DNA of 64,000 nt from Bradyrhizobium arachidis (GTDB taxonomy: Bacteria; Pseudomonadota; Alphaproteobacteria; Rhizobiales; Xanthobacteraceae). The position numbers and the translations under genes were made by a program. How positions within the stretch are numbered: the stretch's first letter is position 1; every line of letters starts with the position of its first letter. The DNA lies in assembly GCF_024758505.1 (NCBI RefSeq), contig NZ_CP077970.1:6510001-6574000 (forward strand), read 5' to 3'. Positions 55,200-62,749 of this stretch are shown here, piece after piece. A model generated the notes under the pieces. It was not told the origin of the DNA. It searched no databases and saw nothing but the letters and a program-made list of their open reading frames with translations.

Positions 55200-56417
55200 A
55201 TGAGTAGTCCGCCAGTCGCCGATTTCATCGCGAGGGAAGCGCGCTTCGGCGCCCGCAACTACGAACCGCTCGGCGTCGTCCTGTCGCGCGGCGAAGGCGT
55301 CTTCGTGTGGGATACCCAGGGCAATCGCTATCTGGATTGCCTCTCCGCCTATTCGGCCATCAACCAGGGCCACTGCCACCCCAAGATTCTGGCCGCGATG
55401 ATCGAACAGGCAGGCCGGTTGACGCTGACCTCGCGTGCATTCCACAACGACCAACTCGCCCCGTTCTACGAGCAGATCGCGGAACTGACCGGGTCCCACA
55501 AGGTGCTGCCGATGAACAGCGGCGCCGAGGCAGTGGAGAGCGCCATCAAGTCCGTGCGCAAATGGGGTTATGAGGTGAAGGGAGTGCCCGACGGGCAAGC
55601 CGAGATCATCGTCTGCGCCAACAATTTCCACGGACGCACTCTTGGCATCGTCGGCTTCTCGACCGACCCGGCAACGCGCGAGCATTTCGGGCCATTCGCG
55701 CCGGGCTTCAGGATCATTCCGTTCGGCGATGCCGCAGCACTGGAGCAGGCGATCACGCCGAACACCGTTGCCTTCCTGGTCGAGCCGATCCAGGGCGAGG
55801 CCGGCGTCATCATTCCACCAGCGGGCTATTTCACTGGGGTACGCGAGCTATGCACCGCGCACGACGTGATGCTGATCCTCGACGAGATCCAGACCGGGCT
55901 CGGCCGCACCGGCAAGCTGCTTGCGGAACAGCATGAAGGCATCGAGGCCGATGTGACACTGCTCGGCAAGGCGCTGTCCGGCGGTTTCTATCCCGTCTCG
56001 GCCGTGCTTTCGAACAACGAGGTCCTCGGCACGCTGAAGCCTGGCCAGCACGGCTCGACATTCGGCGGCAACCCGCTCGCCTGTGCAGTGGCGCGGGCGG
56101 CACTCCGCGTGCTCGTCGAAGAAGGGATGATCGAGAACGCTGCGGTGCAGGGTGAGCGTTTTCTGGAAGGCTTGAGGAGCATCCGCGCCAACACGGTCCG
56201 CGAGGTGCGCGGACGCGGGCTGATGCTGGCGGTCGAGCTTCATCCTGAGGCCGGCCGCGCACGTCGCTACTGCGAGGCGCTGCAAGCCAAGGGCATCCTC
56301 GCCAAGGATACCCATGAGCACACGATCCGCATCGCCCCGCCGCTGGTCATCACCAGCGACCAGGTCGACTGGGCGCTGGAACGGCTCGCCACCACGCTGA
56401 CGCAGGATTTCGCCTAA
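55200..56417 (+). CDS. rocD: Ornithine--oxo-acid transaminase
   Basis: Converts ornithine and 2-oxoglutarate to glutamate-5-semialdehyde and glutamate. The 405-residue class III aminotransferase carries [20 protein letters not shown], the PLP-Asp region [15 protein letters not shown] and Schiff-base Lys257 in [16 protein letters not shown]. The [20 protein letters not shown] block distinguishes ornithine aminotransferase from acetylornithine aminotransferase. GGAG lies upstream of ATG 55200. No arginase or ornithine cyclodeaminase gene is nearby. Confidence 0.9.
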   Translation: MSSPPVADFIAREARFGARNYEPLGVVLSRGEGVFVWDTQGNRYLDCLSAYSAINQGHCHPKILAAMIEQAGRLTLTSRAFHNDQLAPFYEQIAELTGSHKVLPMNSGAEAVESAIKSVRKWGYEVKGVPDGQAEIIVCANNFHGRTLGIVGFSTDPATREHFGPFAPGFRIIPFGDAAALEQAITPNTVAFLVEPIQGEAGVIIPPAGYFTGVRELCTAHDVMLILDEIQTGLGRTGKLLAEQHEGIEADVTLLGKALSGGFYPVSAVLSNNEVLGTLKPGQHGSTFGGNPLACAVARAALRVLVEEGMIENAAVQGERFLEGLRSIRANTVREVRGRGLMLAVELHPEAGRARRYCEALQAKGILAKDTHEHTIRIAPPLVITSDQVDWALERLATTLTQDFA

Positions 56418-56524
56418 GGCTGCCTGCGTCGGAAGACCGCAATGCCGGCCGCGGTCGACCACGAACGATTCCGGTACTCGCGCGTTGACAATTGCGGGCG
56501 ACTGGGACGAGCGGAGCCGCAATC

Positions 56525-58453
56525 ATGCTTCCGCGTGACGTTTGCCTTTCGGCCTTTTTGGTCGGTGTTGCGGTGCTGGCAGTGAGCGCCGGCGCGTCCG
56601 CCCAAGGACCTGGAAAAGGTGGACCGCCGGGGCCAGCCGCGGCTCGGCCGGCAGCACCACCTGCAATGGCCCGTCCGGCGGCACCACCAGCGATGGCGCG
56701 CCCCGCCGCACCGCCAGCGATGGCGCCGCGCCCAATGCCGCAGGTCGCTGCTCCGCCGCCACGTCCGGCACCGCACATCGCCGCACCGCCGCCGCGAGCA
56801 ACCCCGCACGTGGCGGCGCCGCGGCCTGAAATCCCTCGGGCGCCGACGGCTCCGCAACGTCCGGCCGTGACGCCACGGCAGCCGCCCGATATCGCCGCCC
56901 CCTCACGCCCAAGCGCACCGCCGGCCGTGAGCGAGCGGGCGGGGCCGCGCGAGGGGCTTTCGCGCCAATCGGCGGAACGCCAGGGCCGCGTCGACCGCTT
57001 GCAGCAGCGCGTGCAGCAACTGCAGTCGCAAAAGCCGGAAGGCCCGCGTGCGCAACGCGAGCAACAACGGTTGCTGCAGTCGCAGAGTCGTCTGCTTGGG
57101 CGTGAGCAGCATGTGCAACAGCGCCAGCAGCAGATCGAGCAACGCCAGCGCGAGACGCTGTCGCGCCAGACCACGGAGCGCCAGACCCGCATCGATCGCT
57201 TGCAGCAGCGCGTGCAGCAACTCCAGTCACAGAAGCCGGAAGGCGCACGGGCACAACACGAGCAGCAGCGGATGCTCCAGACGCAGAACCGCTTGCTCGC
57301 GCGGGAGCAGCGCGCACAGCAAGGTGACCTGGCGCGCCAGCAGCGGTTGGGCGTGCAGGGTCCGGCTGCGCGAGCCACCGCCGCGGCCGCCGCCATGCAG
57401 GCCGCCGAGCGCGGGCGATTTGCGGCGCGCTTCCGCGAGCAGGCTGCGGTGCAAACGCAGCCGGCACTCGTCACCCGCCAGAGCGGCTGGGCTCCGCGGC
57501 AGGCCTGGCGGCACCGCCATCCCGCAGCCTTCGTGGCGTGGCTTGGGCCGGTGTTCTGGCCGTATGCCTATTCCGACATCTTTGATTACACGTTCTGGTC
57601 CTATGCCTACGAGCCCGGCTATTGGGCGTACGCGTACGACGACTTCGTCGACACCGTGTTCTGGGGTTATGACAGCCCCTACTCAGCCTATGCCAGCATC
57701 AACCCGCACGACTATCCGCAAGCCGGCGGCGGCTACCGGGCGCGCCAACGCGCCGGCGTGAGTTCGCAGATGCCGGGGCAATTGTGCGGCGATCCGGACA
57801 AGGGCGTCACCGCGTGGCCGCTCGCCGATATTGAGCGGGCGGTGCGGCCGACGCCCGAGCAACGCGCGTTGCTCGACGAGTTGAGGGCCGCCGCTGCAAG
57901 GGCTGCCGATGTGTTCAAGGACTCCTGCCCGGAGACTTATGCGCTGACACCGCCTGGCCGCCTGCGGGCGATGATGAACCGCGTCAACGCGACGCTGGAA
58001 GCGGTCAAGATCGTGCGACCGGCCCTGGAGAATTTCTACAACTCGCTCAATGATGAGCAGCAGGCCAGCTTCAACGCACTCGGCCCCAATGTCGGCGAGC
58101 GCTCGCCGCAGCAGCAGGAGGCCAGCGCCGAGGGCTGCGGCGATCCGAAGTCCAGCCTGACCCAACTGCCGATCGAGAGGATCGACACCGTGCTCCATCC
58201 CGCGGGCAAGCAGAAGGAAGCGCTTGACCGCCTGGGCGAGGCGACGGCGAAGGGCGTTGAGGGGCTGCAGGCGGCCTGTCCGAACGACGTGCCACTGACG
58301 CCGGTCGGCCGGCTGGAGGCGATGCAGCGCCGGCTCGAGGCCATGCTGAGCGCTGCGAAGTTGGTCGAGCCCACCCTGGACGAGTTCTATGCAACGCTGA
58401 GCAGCGAGCAGAAGGCGCGCTTCAACACGCTGCAACGGGTCGCGAGCCCGTGA
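56525..58453 (+). CDS. Exported repeat-rich protein with two Spy/LTXXQ-like domains
   Basis: A 642-residue protein with a signal peptide (CLSAFLVGVAVLAVSAGASA). The order after it is: Pro/Ala-rich tract with three tandem PAAPPAMAR units and further AAPPPR-type repeats; two copies of a ~70-residue Gln/Arg-rich coiled-coil unit (RVDRLQQRVQQLQSQKPEGP and RIDRLQQRVQQLQSQKPEGA); a Trp/Tyr-rich segment around FWPYAYSDIFDYTFWSYAYE; and two related C-terminal domains, each with CGDP, a central Cys, LTP-GRL-AM and a final FYxxLxxEQxxxFN, resembling Spy/CpxP LTXXQ proteins. It is probably periplasmic and stress- or envelope-related; the combination is unusual. Confidence 0.75.
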   Translation: MLPRDVCLSAFLVGVAVLAVSAGASAQGPGKGGPPGPAAARPAAPPAMARPAAPPAMARPAAPPAMAPRPMPQVAAPPPRPAPHIAAPPPRATPHVAAPRPEIPRAPTAPQRPAVTPRQPPDIAAPSRPSAPPAVSERAGPREGLSRQSAERQGRVDRLQQRVQQLQSQKPEGPRAQREQQRLLQSQSRLLGREQHVQQRQQQIEQRQRETLSRQTTERQTRIDRLQQRVQQLQSQKPEGARAQHEQQRMLQTQNRLLAREQRAQQGDLARQQRLGVQGPAARATAAAAAMQAAERGRFAARFREQAAVQTQPALVTRQSGWAPRQAWRHRHPAAFVAWLGPVFWPYAYSDIFDYTFWSYAYEPGYWAYAYDDFVDTVFWGYDSPYSAYASINPHDYPQAGGGYRARQRAGVSSQMPGQLCGDPDKGVTAWPLADIERAVRPTPEQRALLDELRAAAARAADVFKDSCPETYALTPPGRLRAMMNRVNATLEAVKIVRPALENFYNSLNDEQQASFNALGPNVGERSPQQQEASAEGCGDPKSSLTQLPIERIDTVLHPAGKQKEALDRLGEATAKGVEGLQAACPNDVPLTPVGRLEAMQRRLEAMLSAAKLVEPTLDEFYATLSSEQKARFNTLQRVASP

Positions 58454-58476
58454 AAGCAGCGCGTGTAGAACCTACA

Positions 58477-58691
58477 CCATCGTGCGATGCCGTTCGATGC
58501 AGGTCCGCAGCACCTCATCCATCGGCCGGCCCCACCAGTCGTTAAAGAATTCTCGATCTCCGAATAACCGGAATTGCCTTGCGCCTCGACGGCGGCGCGC
58601 GCCGATTTGATGTCGATCACGCCGTCACCCGTCAGGCCACGGTCGTTGAGGATGTCCTTCGACAGGACAAGCCAGTCGGAACGCCAGCAGG
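58477..58691 (-). pseudogene. Frameshifted 3'-end fragment of a sugar phosphate isomerase gene
   Basis: This stretch aligns by eye over about 215 bases with 61891-62108, the 3' end of the intact isomerase gene, in the same orientation. Shared blocks include GCAGCACCTCATCCATCGGC and GATTTGATGTCGAT. Relative to the intact gene it has one base deleted (GAGAATATCTCG becomes AGAATTCTCG), several substitutions, a 4-base loss near its right end, and the stop codon is changed. The translated remnant reads IDIKSARAAVEAQG before the frameshift. No 5' part of the gene remains. Confidence 0.85.
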
Positions 58692-58728
58692 CCGCCGCTC
58701 GCGCAACAGTTGCAAAACTGCGACAAAG

Positions 58729-58786
58729 TTGACAATTCTATACAACACAACCTATTGTTGACGAACTCCGGCAGCAGGCTTATAAA
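58729..58786 (+). promoter_or_regulatory. Sigma-70-type promoter(s) of the peptide/radical SAM operon
   Basis: TTGACG (58758-58763), a 17-base spacer and TATAAA (58781-58786) form a near-consensus promoter. Overlapping it, TTGACA (58729-58734) with TATTGT (58753-58758) at 18 bases is a second candidate. ACAAT and ATTGT at 58732-58736 and 58754-58758 form an inverted repeat across this region. The predicted leader is about 125 bases. Confidence 0.65.
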
Positions 58787-58918
58787 GCCGGCTCGCGATA
58801 TTTGCGACACTGCGACTTCGATAGGTCATTGCGCTTTCGCTCATACCGGCACCCTGAGATTGCGATCCTGCCGGACCGTTGACGAAAGATCTCTCCCAAC
58901 CCGGCGAGGAGGCATCCT

Positions 58919-59119
58919 ATGGCAGCAGCCAAAAATACCGAGCATAAGGTCGTTTTGACGATTCCCGATATCGGGCTGAGCAAGGCTCAGATCAATTCAC
59001 TCAAAAAGAATTTCAAGAACGAGGTCGTCACTCACCTCGGCGGTGCCGAGGCTCTGGCACGACGCCGCATCGTCGTGGTGGTCGTCGTCGTGATCGTCTT
59101 CCAGCGAGCGAAAGTCTGA
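58919..59119 (+). CDS. Putative RiPP precursor peptide with poly-valine core
   Basis: A 66-residue peptide. Residues 1-42 are charged and leader-like (KVVLTIPDIGLSKAQINSLK, ending THLGG, a Gly-Gly pair at 41-42). Residues 43-50 include three Arg (48-50). Residues 51-61 are Ile, seven consecutive Val (52-58), Ile, Val, Phe, then QRAKV. The Val codons are mixed GTC and GTG. GAGGAGG at 58906-58912 is a strong ribosome binding site 6 bases from the ATG. It is followed after 60 bases by a B12-type radical SAM gene with a PqqD-like domain. Valine is the substrate of C-methyltransferases and epimerases in polytheonamide-type RiPPs, so a modified poly-valine product is a reasonable inference. No family was recognised. 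Confidence 0.7.
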   Translation: MAAAKNTEHKVVLTIPDIGLSKAQINSLKKNFKNEVVTHLGGAEALARRRIVVVVVVVIVFQRAKV

Positions 59120-59179
59120 CGGGTTGCGAACCGGCGCGCTGGCGTCCAGCACCGCCCGCAACGTCGAAGGCGGCGAGCC

Positions 59180-61333
59180 ATGATGCATGATCGATCGGTG
59201 GCGCTTGCTCAGGCGGATCATCCGGTGCCGCGCGCTCATCGCGGCGGCGCGCTGAAGATGTGCCTGGTCGGTCCGCCGACCGTGACCGACTTCGAGGATC
59301 CCGAGGTCGCGGAAAGCGAAGCCATCCGTCTCATCGCCGAGCACGCCCCGATCGGCGTGCTCAGCCTTGCCGCGGTTCTCGAACGGCACGGTGTGGCGCC
59401 GCAGATCGTCGACCTCAACCGGCTCTACTACGCCTATTTGCGCGCACCCGGCGAGGCGGCTGCGAAGCCCGACTTTTGCTCCTACGTTGCCGCGGAGCTC
59501 GACAAGCTCGACTTCGACGTCCTCGGCTTCAGCTCGATCTGCAGCAGCTATCCGCTGACCATCCGCATCGCGCAGGACATGAAGCGGCGGCGCCCGGACG
59601 TTCCCATCATCTTCGGCGGCCCGCAGGCGTCCGTCGTCGACGTGCCGACCATGCAAGCCTATCCATTCGTCGATTTCGTCGTCCGCGGCGAGGCAGAAGA
59701 GACGCTGCCAGCCTTGATCAAGACCATCGCGGCGGGTGCGTCGCCTGCCGGCATACAAGGCCTCACCTATCGCGACGGCGACAGGCTGGTGCGCGCGCCA
59801 AACGCGCCGATCATCGCCGACCTCGACGCGATCCCGCTTCCCGCCTTCCACCTCTATCCCGAGTTGAAGGACTGCCACTACGTCCCCCTCGAGCTCGGGC
59901 GCGGCTGTCCGTTCGCCTGCACCTTCTGTTCGACCAATGACTTCTTCCGGCGCAAGTTCCGCCTCAAGTCACCCGAGAAAGTCATCGAGCAGATGCGGCA
60001 GGTCCGCGACGTCTACGGCATCACCACCTTCGACCTGATCCATGACATGTTCACCGTCGACCGCAAGCGTGTCATCGCGTTCTGCGAGGCCGTGATCGCG
60101 ACGGGCGAGACATTCTACTGGAATTGCAGCGCCCGCACCGACTGCATCGACGACGACATGATCGCGACCATGGCGCGCGCCGGCTGCAAGGCGATCTTCT
60201 TCGGGATCGAGACCGGGTCGGCGCGCCTGCAAAAAATCGTCAAGAAGAACATCGACCTCAATGAAGCCACGGCGCGCCTCGTGGCCACGGATGGCAATCA
60301 GATCACGACCGCCGTCTCGCTGATCACCGGCTTCCCCGATGAGACCATGGAGGACTTACGCGACACCGTGCACTTCTTCGTGGACTCGCTGCGGTTCGAT
60401 TTCGCCGAGCCCCAGCTTCACATCCTTGCGCCGCTGGCCGAGACGCCGCTGGAATCCCGTTTCCGCAGCCAGTTGGTGTTTGACGACATCCTCTCCGACA
60501 TGTCGCACCAGGGCTGGCGCCAGGATCCGGTCGACCGTGAGATGATCCAGCAGCATCTCGACATCTTCCCCAACTTCTACTCGATCCCGACGCCAGCGCT
60601 CGATCGCGCCTATTTGCGCGAGTTGCGCGACTTCCTGCTGAATGGCTCCGCCCGGTTCCGGTGGCTCCTCGTTGCCTTGCACCAGGATTCCGGTGACGTG
60701 ACGAAAGCGTTCGAGGCCTTTCGCAACTGGTATGCGGCAACTCCCGACAAGGGGCCGCGACCCGGCCTGCAGGAGAGCCGCTACTACGCCTCGATCACGT
60801 TCCGGGACGACTTCTTCGAATTCGTGCGCGACGTCTACGCCCCGCGCCTCGCCCGCACGCCGCGCGTGCTGCATTCGATCATGGACTATGAGCGCGCGCT
60901 GATCGCCGAAACGCCATTGCCCGCGGACACTGCGATCGACGGCCACGATGTCTCCGACATCACGCTGGTGCCAAAACTCGTCGACGGTGTCGTGCTTACC
61001 GAATGCGCCGCCGACTATCAGCGCATCATCCGCTGCCTGCGGCGCAAGGGCGATTTGCGCCGCATTCCCCGGAAGCCAGCGACCATCGCCACCCGCCAGC
61101 ACGCCGACAAGCGGCTCGACGTGGTCTTGCTCAGCCCGCTCTCGGCGCAACTGCTCAAGCTCTGCGACGGCGAGCGGGCCATCTCCGAGATTGCGACCCG
61201 GCTCGTCCCGGCCAGCCGGTCGATGGCAAATATCCCGACCGACAAGGTCTGCATGTTCGGGCTCGAGGTGCTGCGGCAGCAAGGGCTGATCGCACTGCAC
61301 CGCGAGTCCGCGATCAGCGCTTCGCAGGCTTAA
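59180..61333 (+). CDS. B12-binding radical SAM protein with PqqD-like C-terminal domain
   Basis: A 717-residue enzyme. Residues ~27-170 form a cobalamin-binding Rossmann-like domain (VPIIFGGPQASVVDVPTMQA). The radical SAM domain (~235-440) has the 4Fe-4S motif CxxxCxxC as RGCPFACTFCS (Cys243, Cys247, Cys250) and IFFGIETGSARLQKIVKKN. The C-terminal ~60 residues (LSPLSAQLLKLCDGERAISE, then VCMFGLEVLRQQGLIAL) have the pattern of a PqqD/RRE-type peptide-binding winged helix. Proteins of this layout include RiPP-modifying C-methyltransferases. Two adjacent ATGs (59180, 59183) follow GAAGGCGGCGAG. The probable substrate is the poly-valine peptide encoded just upstream. Confidence 0.85.
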   Translation: MMHDRSVALAQADHPVPRAHRGGALKMCLVGPPTVTDFEDPEVAESEAIRLIAEHAPIGVLSLAAVLERHGVAPQIVDLNRLYYAYLRAPGEAAAKPDFCSYVAAELDKLDFDVLGFSSICSSYPLTIRIAQDMKRRRPDVPIIFGGPQASVVDVPTMQAYPFVDFVVRGEAEETLPALIKTIAAGASPAGIQGLTYRDGDRLVRAPNAPIIADLDAIPLPAFHLYPELKDCHYVPLELGRGCPFACTFCSTNDFFRRKFRLKSPEKVIEQMRQVRDVYGITTFDLIHDMFTVDRKRVIAFCEAVIATGETFYWNCSARTDCIDDDMIATMARAGCKAIFFGIETGSARLQKIVKKNIDLNEATARLVATDGNQITTAVSLITGFPDETMEDLRDTVHFFVDSLRFDFAEPQLHILAPLAETPLESRFRSQLVFDDILSDMSHQGWRQDPVDREMIQQHLDIFPNFYSIPTPALDRAYLRELRDFLLNGSARFRWLLVALHQDSGDVTKAFEAFRNWYAATPDKGPRPGLQESRYYASITFRDDFFEFVRDVYAPRLARTPRVLHSIMDYERALIAETPLPADTAIDGHDVSDITLVPKLVDGVVLTECAADYQRIIRCLRRKGDLRRIPRKPATIATRQHADKRLDVVLLSPLSAQLLKLCDGERAISEIATRLVPASRSMANIPTDKVCMFGLEVLRQQGLIALHRESAISASQA

Positions 61334-61382
61334 AGCGCGACGGCTTTAGGTTGAATCGTCATCGCGCTTTAGCTCTTTGTTT

Positions 61383-61430
61383 GAGCATGATCTTTTCGGA
61401 AAACCGCTGCGCACTTTTCCGGATCATGCT
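61383..61430. repeat. Short dispersed palindrome, copy 2 (family E)
   Basis: Near-identical to the element at 52676-52724, with arms GAGCATGATC and GATCATGCT and the same TTTTCGGAAAACCGC centre. It lies between the convergent radical SAM and protease-like genes, and the TGA stop of the latter (61424-61426) lies inside the right arm. Confidence 0.8.
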
Positions 61431-61864
61431 TTACGCGTCCTGACCGCGCGAGGCTTGAGCCGCAGCAGGCCGCTTGGATAATCCAGCGTCACAACGAAAG
61501 ACTTCAGGAAATTGTAGCCGACGAGGCCTGCGACCTGGACGCCGAGTCGCTGCTCGACATGGTCGAGCGCCATGATCGCGACGCCGAGGTTCCGGACGGT
61601 GTGGGAGCCGAGCCGGAAGCTTTTGAGCTTGGCGAGGCTGGCTTCGATGCGGCCGCCCGCGCCGATCGCCGTCGGCTTTTTGCCGGCTGGCTTAAGGCCG
61701 ACCGCGGCGGCGGTATCCGGCGTGACCACGCAGAACGACGCGCCGGTATCGAGCACGAAATTGAACGGGCCCTGTCCGTTCACCTCGGCTTCGACCATCA
61801 GGAGCGGCCGGGCGGGACTGATGCGGAAGCGGATTGCTCCGCGCGGCGCTGACGTCCTGGCCAT
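61424..61864 (-). CDS. Retropepsin-like aspartic protease family protein
   Basis: A 146-residue protein with the aspartic protease active-site motif FVLDTGASF (Asp39) and the flap and hydrophobic strands of retropepsin-like proteins (VAGLVGYNFLKSFVVTLDYP). Such proteins act as dimers. No signal peptide is evident, so it is probably cytoplasmic. It is convergent with the radical SAM gene. The last two residues and the stop come from a dispersed repeat. A role in cleaving the leader of the modified peptide is possible but unsupported beyond position. Confidence 0.78.
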   Translation of the reverse strand: MARTSAPRGAIRFRISPARPLLMVEAEVNGQGPFNFVLDTGASFCVVTPDTAAAVGLKPAGKKPTAIGAGGRIEASLAKLKSFRLGSHTVRNLGVAIMALDHVEQRLGVQVAGLVGYNFLKSFVVTLDYPSGLLRLKPRAVRTRKA

Positions 61865-61885
61865 CTGACATCCTCAAGGTCGCAT

Positions 61886-62749
61886 TCAGACCACCGTGCG
61901 ATGCCGGGCGATGCAGGTTTGCAGCACCTCATCCATCGGCCGGCCCCACCAGTCGTTGGAGAATATCTCGATCTCAGAATAGCCGGAATAGCCTTGCGCC
62001 TCGACGGCCGCTCGCGCCGATTTGATGTCGATGACGCCGTCGCCCATCATGCCGCGGTCGTTGAGGATGTCCTTGGTCGGCACCAGCCAGTCGCAGACGT
62101 GGAACGCCAAGAGGCGATCTTGGCCTGCGCGCGCGATCTGGGCCGTCAGCTCCGGGTCCCACCAGATGTGATAGACGTCGAGCGCGACGCCGAGCACGCC
62201 GGTTCGACCAGGATCGAGCCGGTCGCAGATATCGAGCGCCTGCTTTGTGGTGTTCACGCAGGCGCGGTCGGCGGCGTAAGCCGGATGCAGCGGCTCGATC
62301 GCGAGCGGCACCTTGGCCTGTTTGGCATAATCGAGCATCTCGGCGAGGGCATCCTCGACCTGCCCGCGCGCCGCGACGATGTCCTTTGACGCACCGCTGC
62401 CGGGCCGCGAATATTGCGGCAGGCCGCCGACGACGAGCACGATGCTGGATGCGCCCAGCGCCTTGGCCTCATCGACGCAGCGGCGATTGTCGTCGCGCAC
62501 CTCGGTGCGGCGCGCCGCATCCGAGGTGAACATGCCGCCGCGGCAATAGCCTGACAGCTCGAGCCCGGCATCGCGCACCGCGCGCGCGGCGCGATCGAAC
62601 CCGACCGCGGCGACCTGGTCGCGCCAGGGATCGATGGCGCGGATGCCATGCCGCGCGCAGGCGTCGATGATCTCGGTCAGGCTGCCCTGCTTACGGACCG
62701 TCGCCGTGTTGAGCGACAGCCAGCGATGGTCGGACGAAAAATCGCGCAT
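61886..62749 (-). CDS. Sugar phosphate isomerase/epimerase family protein (xylose isomerase-like TIM barrel)
   Basis: A 287-residue AP endonuclease family 2/xylose isomerase-like barrel: LSLNTATVRKQGSLTEIIDA at the start, IALEPLHP-like segment VPLAIEPLHPAYAADRACVN, metal-site histidine/aspartate in GVALDVYHIWWDPEL and FHVCDWLVPTKDILNDRGMM, and the final Glu in GYSGYSEIEIFSNDWWG. Family members isomerise or epimerise sugars or polyol ketones such as 2-keto-myo-inositol-like compounds. Its ATG shares a base with the upstream DUF993 stop (TGATG). A decayed copy of its 3' end lies at 58477-58691. Confidence 0.88.
   Translation of the reverse strand: MRDFSSDHRWLSLNTATVRKQGSLTEIIDACARHGIRAIDPWRDQVAAVGFDRAARAVRDAGLELSGYCRGGMFTSDAARRTEVRDDNRRCVDEAKALGASSIVLVVGGLPQYSRPGSGASKDIVAARGQVEDALAEMLDYAKQAKVPLAIEPLHPAYAADRACVNTTKQALDICDRLDPGRTGVLGVALDVYHIWWDPELTAQIARAGQDRLLAFHVCDWLVPTKDILNDRGMMGDGVIDIKSARAAVEAQGYSGYSEIEIFSNDWWGRPMDEVLQTCIARHRTVV

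Larger units (their letters stand above)
58454..58918. other. 465-base region with a gene remnant and the promoter of the peptide gene
   Basis: The left half holds a decayed copy of a sugar isomerase 3' end (separate entry). The right half, 58695-58918, is lower in GC than the surroundings and carries promoter elements for the small peptide gene. A short inverted repeat CAGTT-GCAA-AACTG at 58707-58720 could be an operator. Confidence 0.6.

Noticed and set aside
59073..59104. Poly-valine tract as a simple trinucleotide-slippage artefact
   Set aside because: The Val codons alternate irregularly between GTC and GTG and are flanked by ATC and TTC, so the run is maintained at protein level rather than being a pure repeat.
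58997..59878. Long minus-strand open frame (293 codons) opposite the peptide gene and the start of the radical SAM gene, with an Asp/His-rich end
   Set aside because: It mirrors the valine codons and the B12-domain codons. The plus strand has the promoter, ribosome binding sites and recognisable motifs; the minus strand has none.
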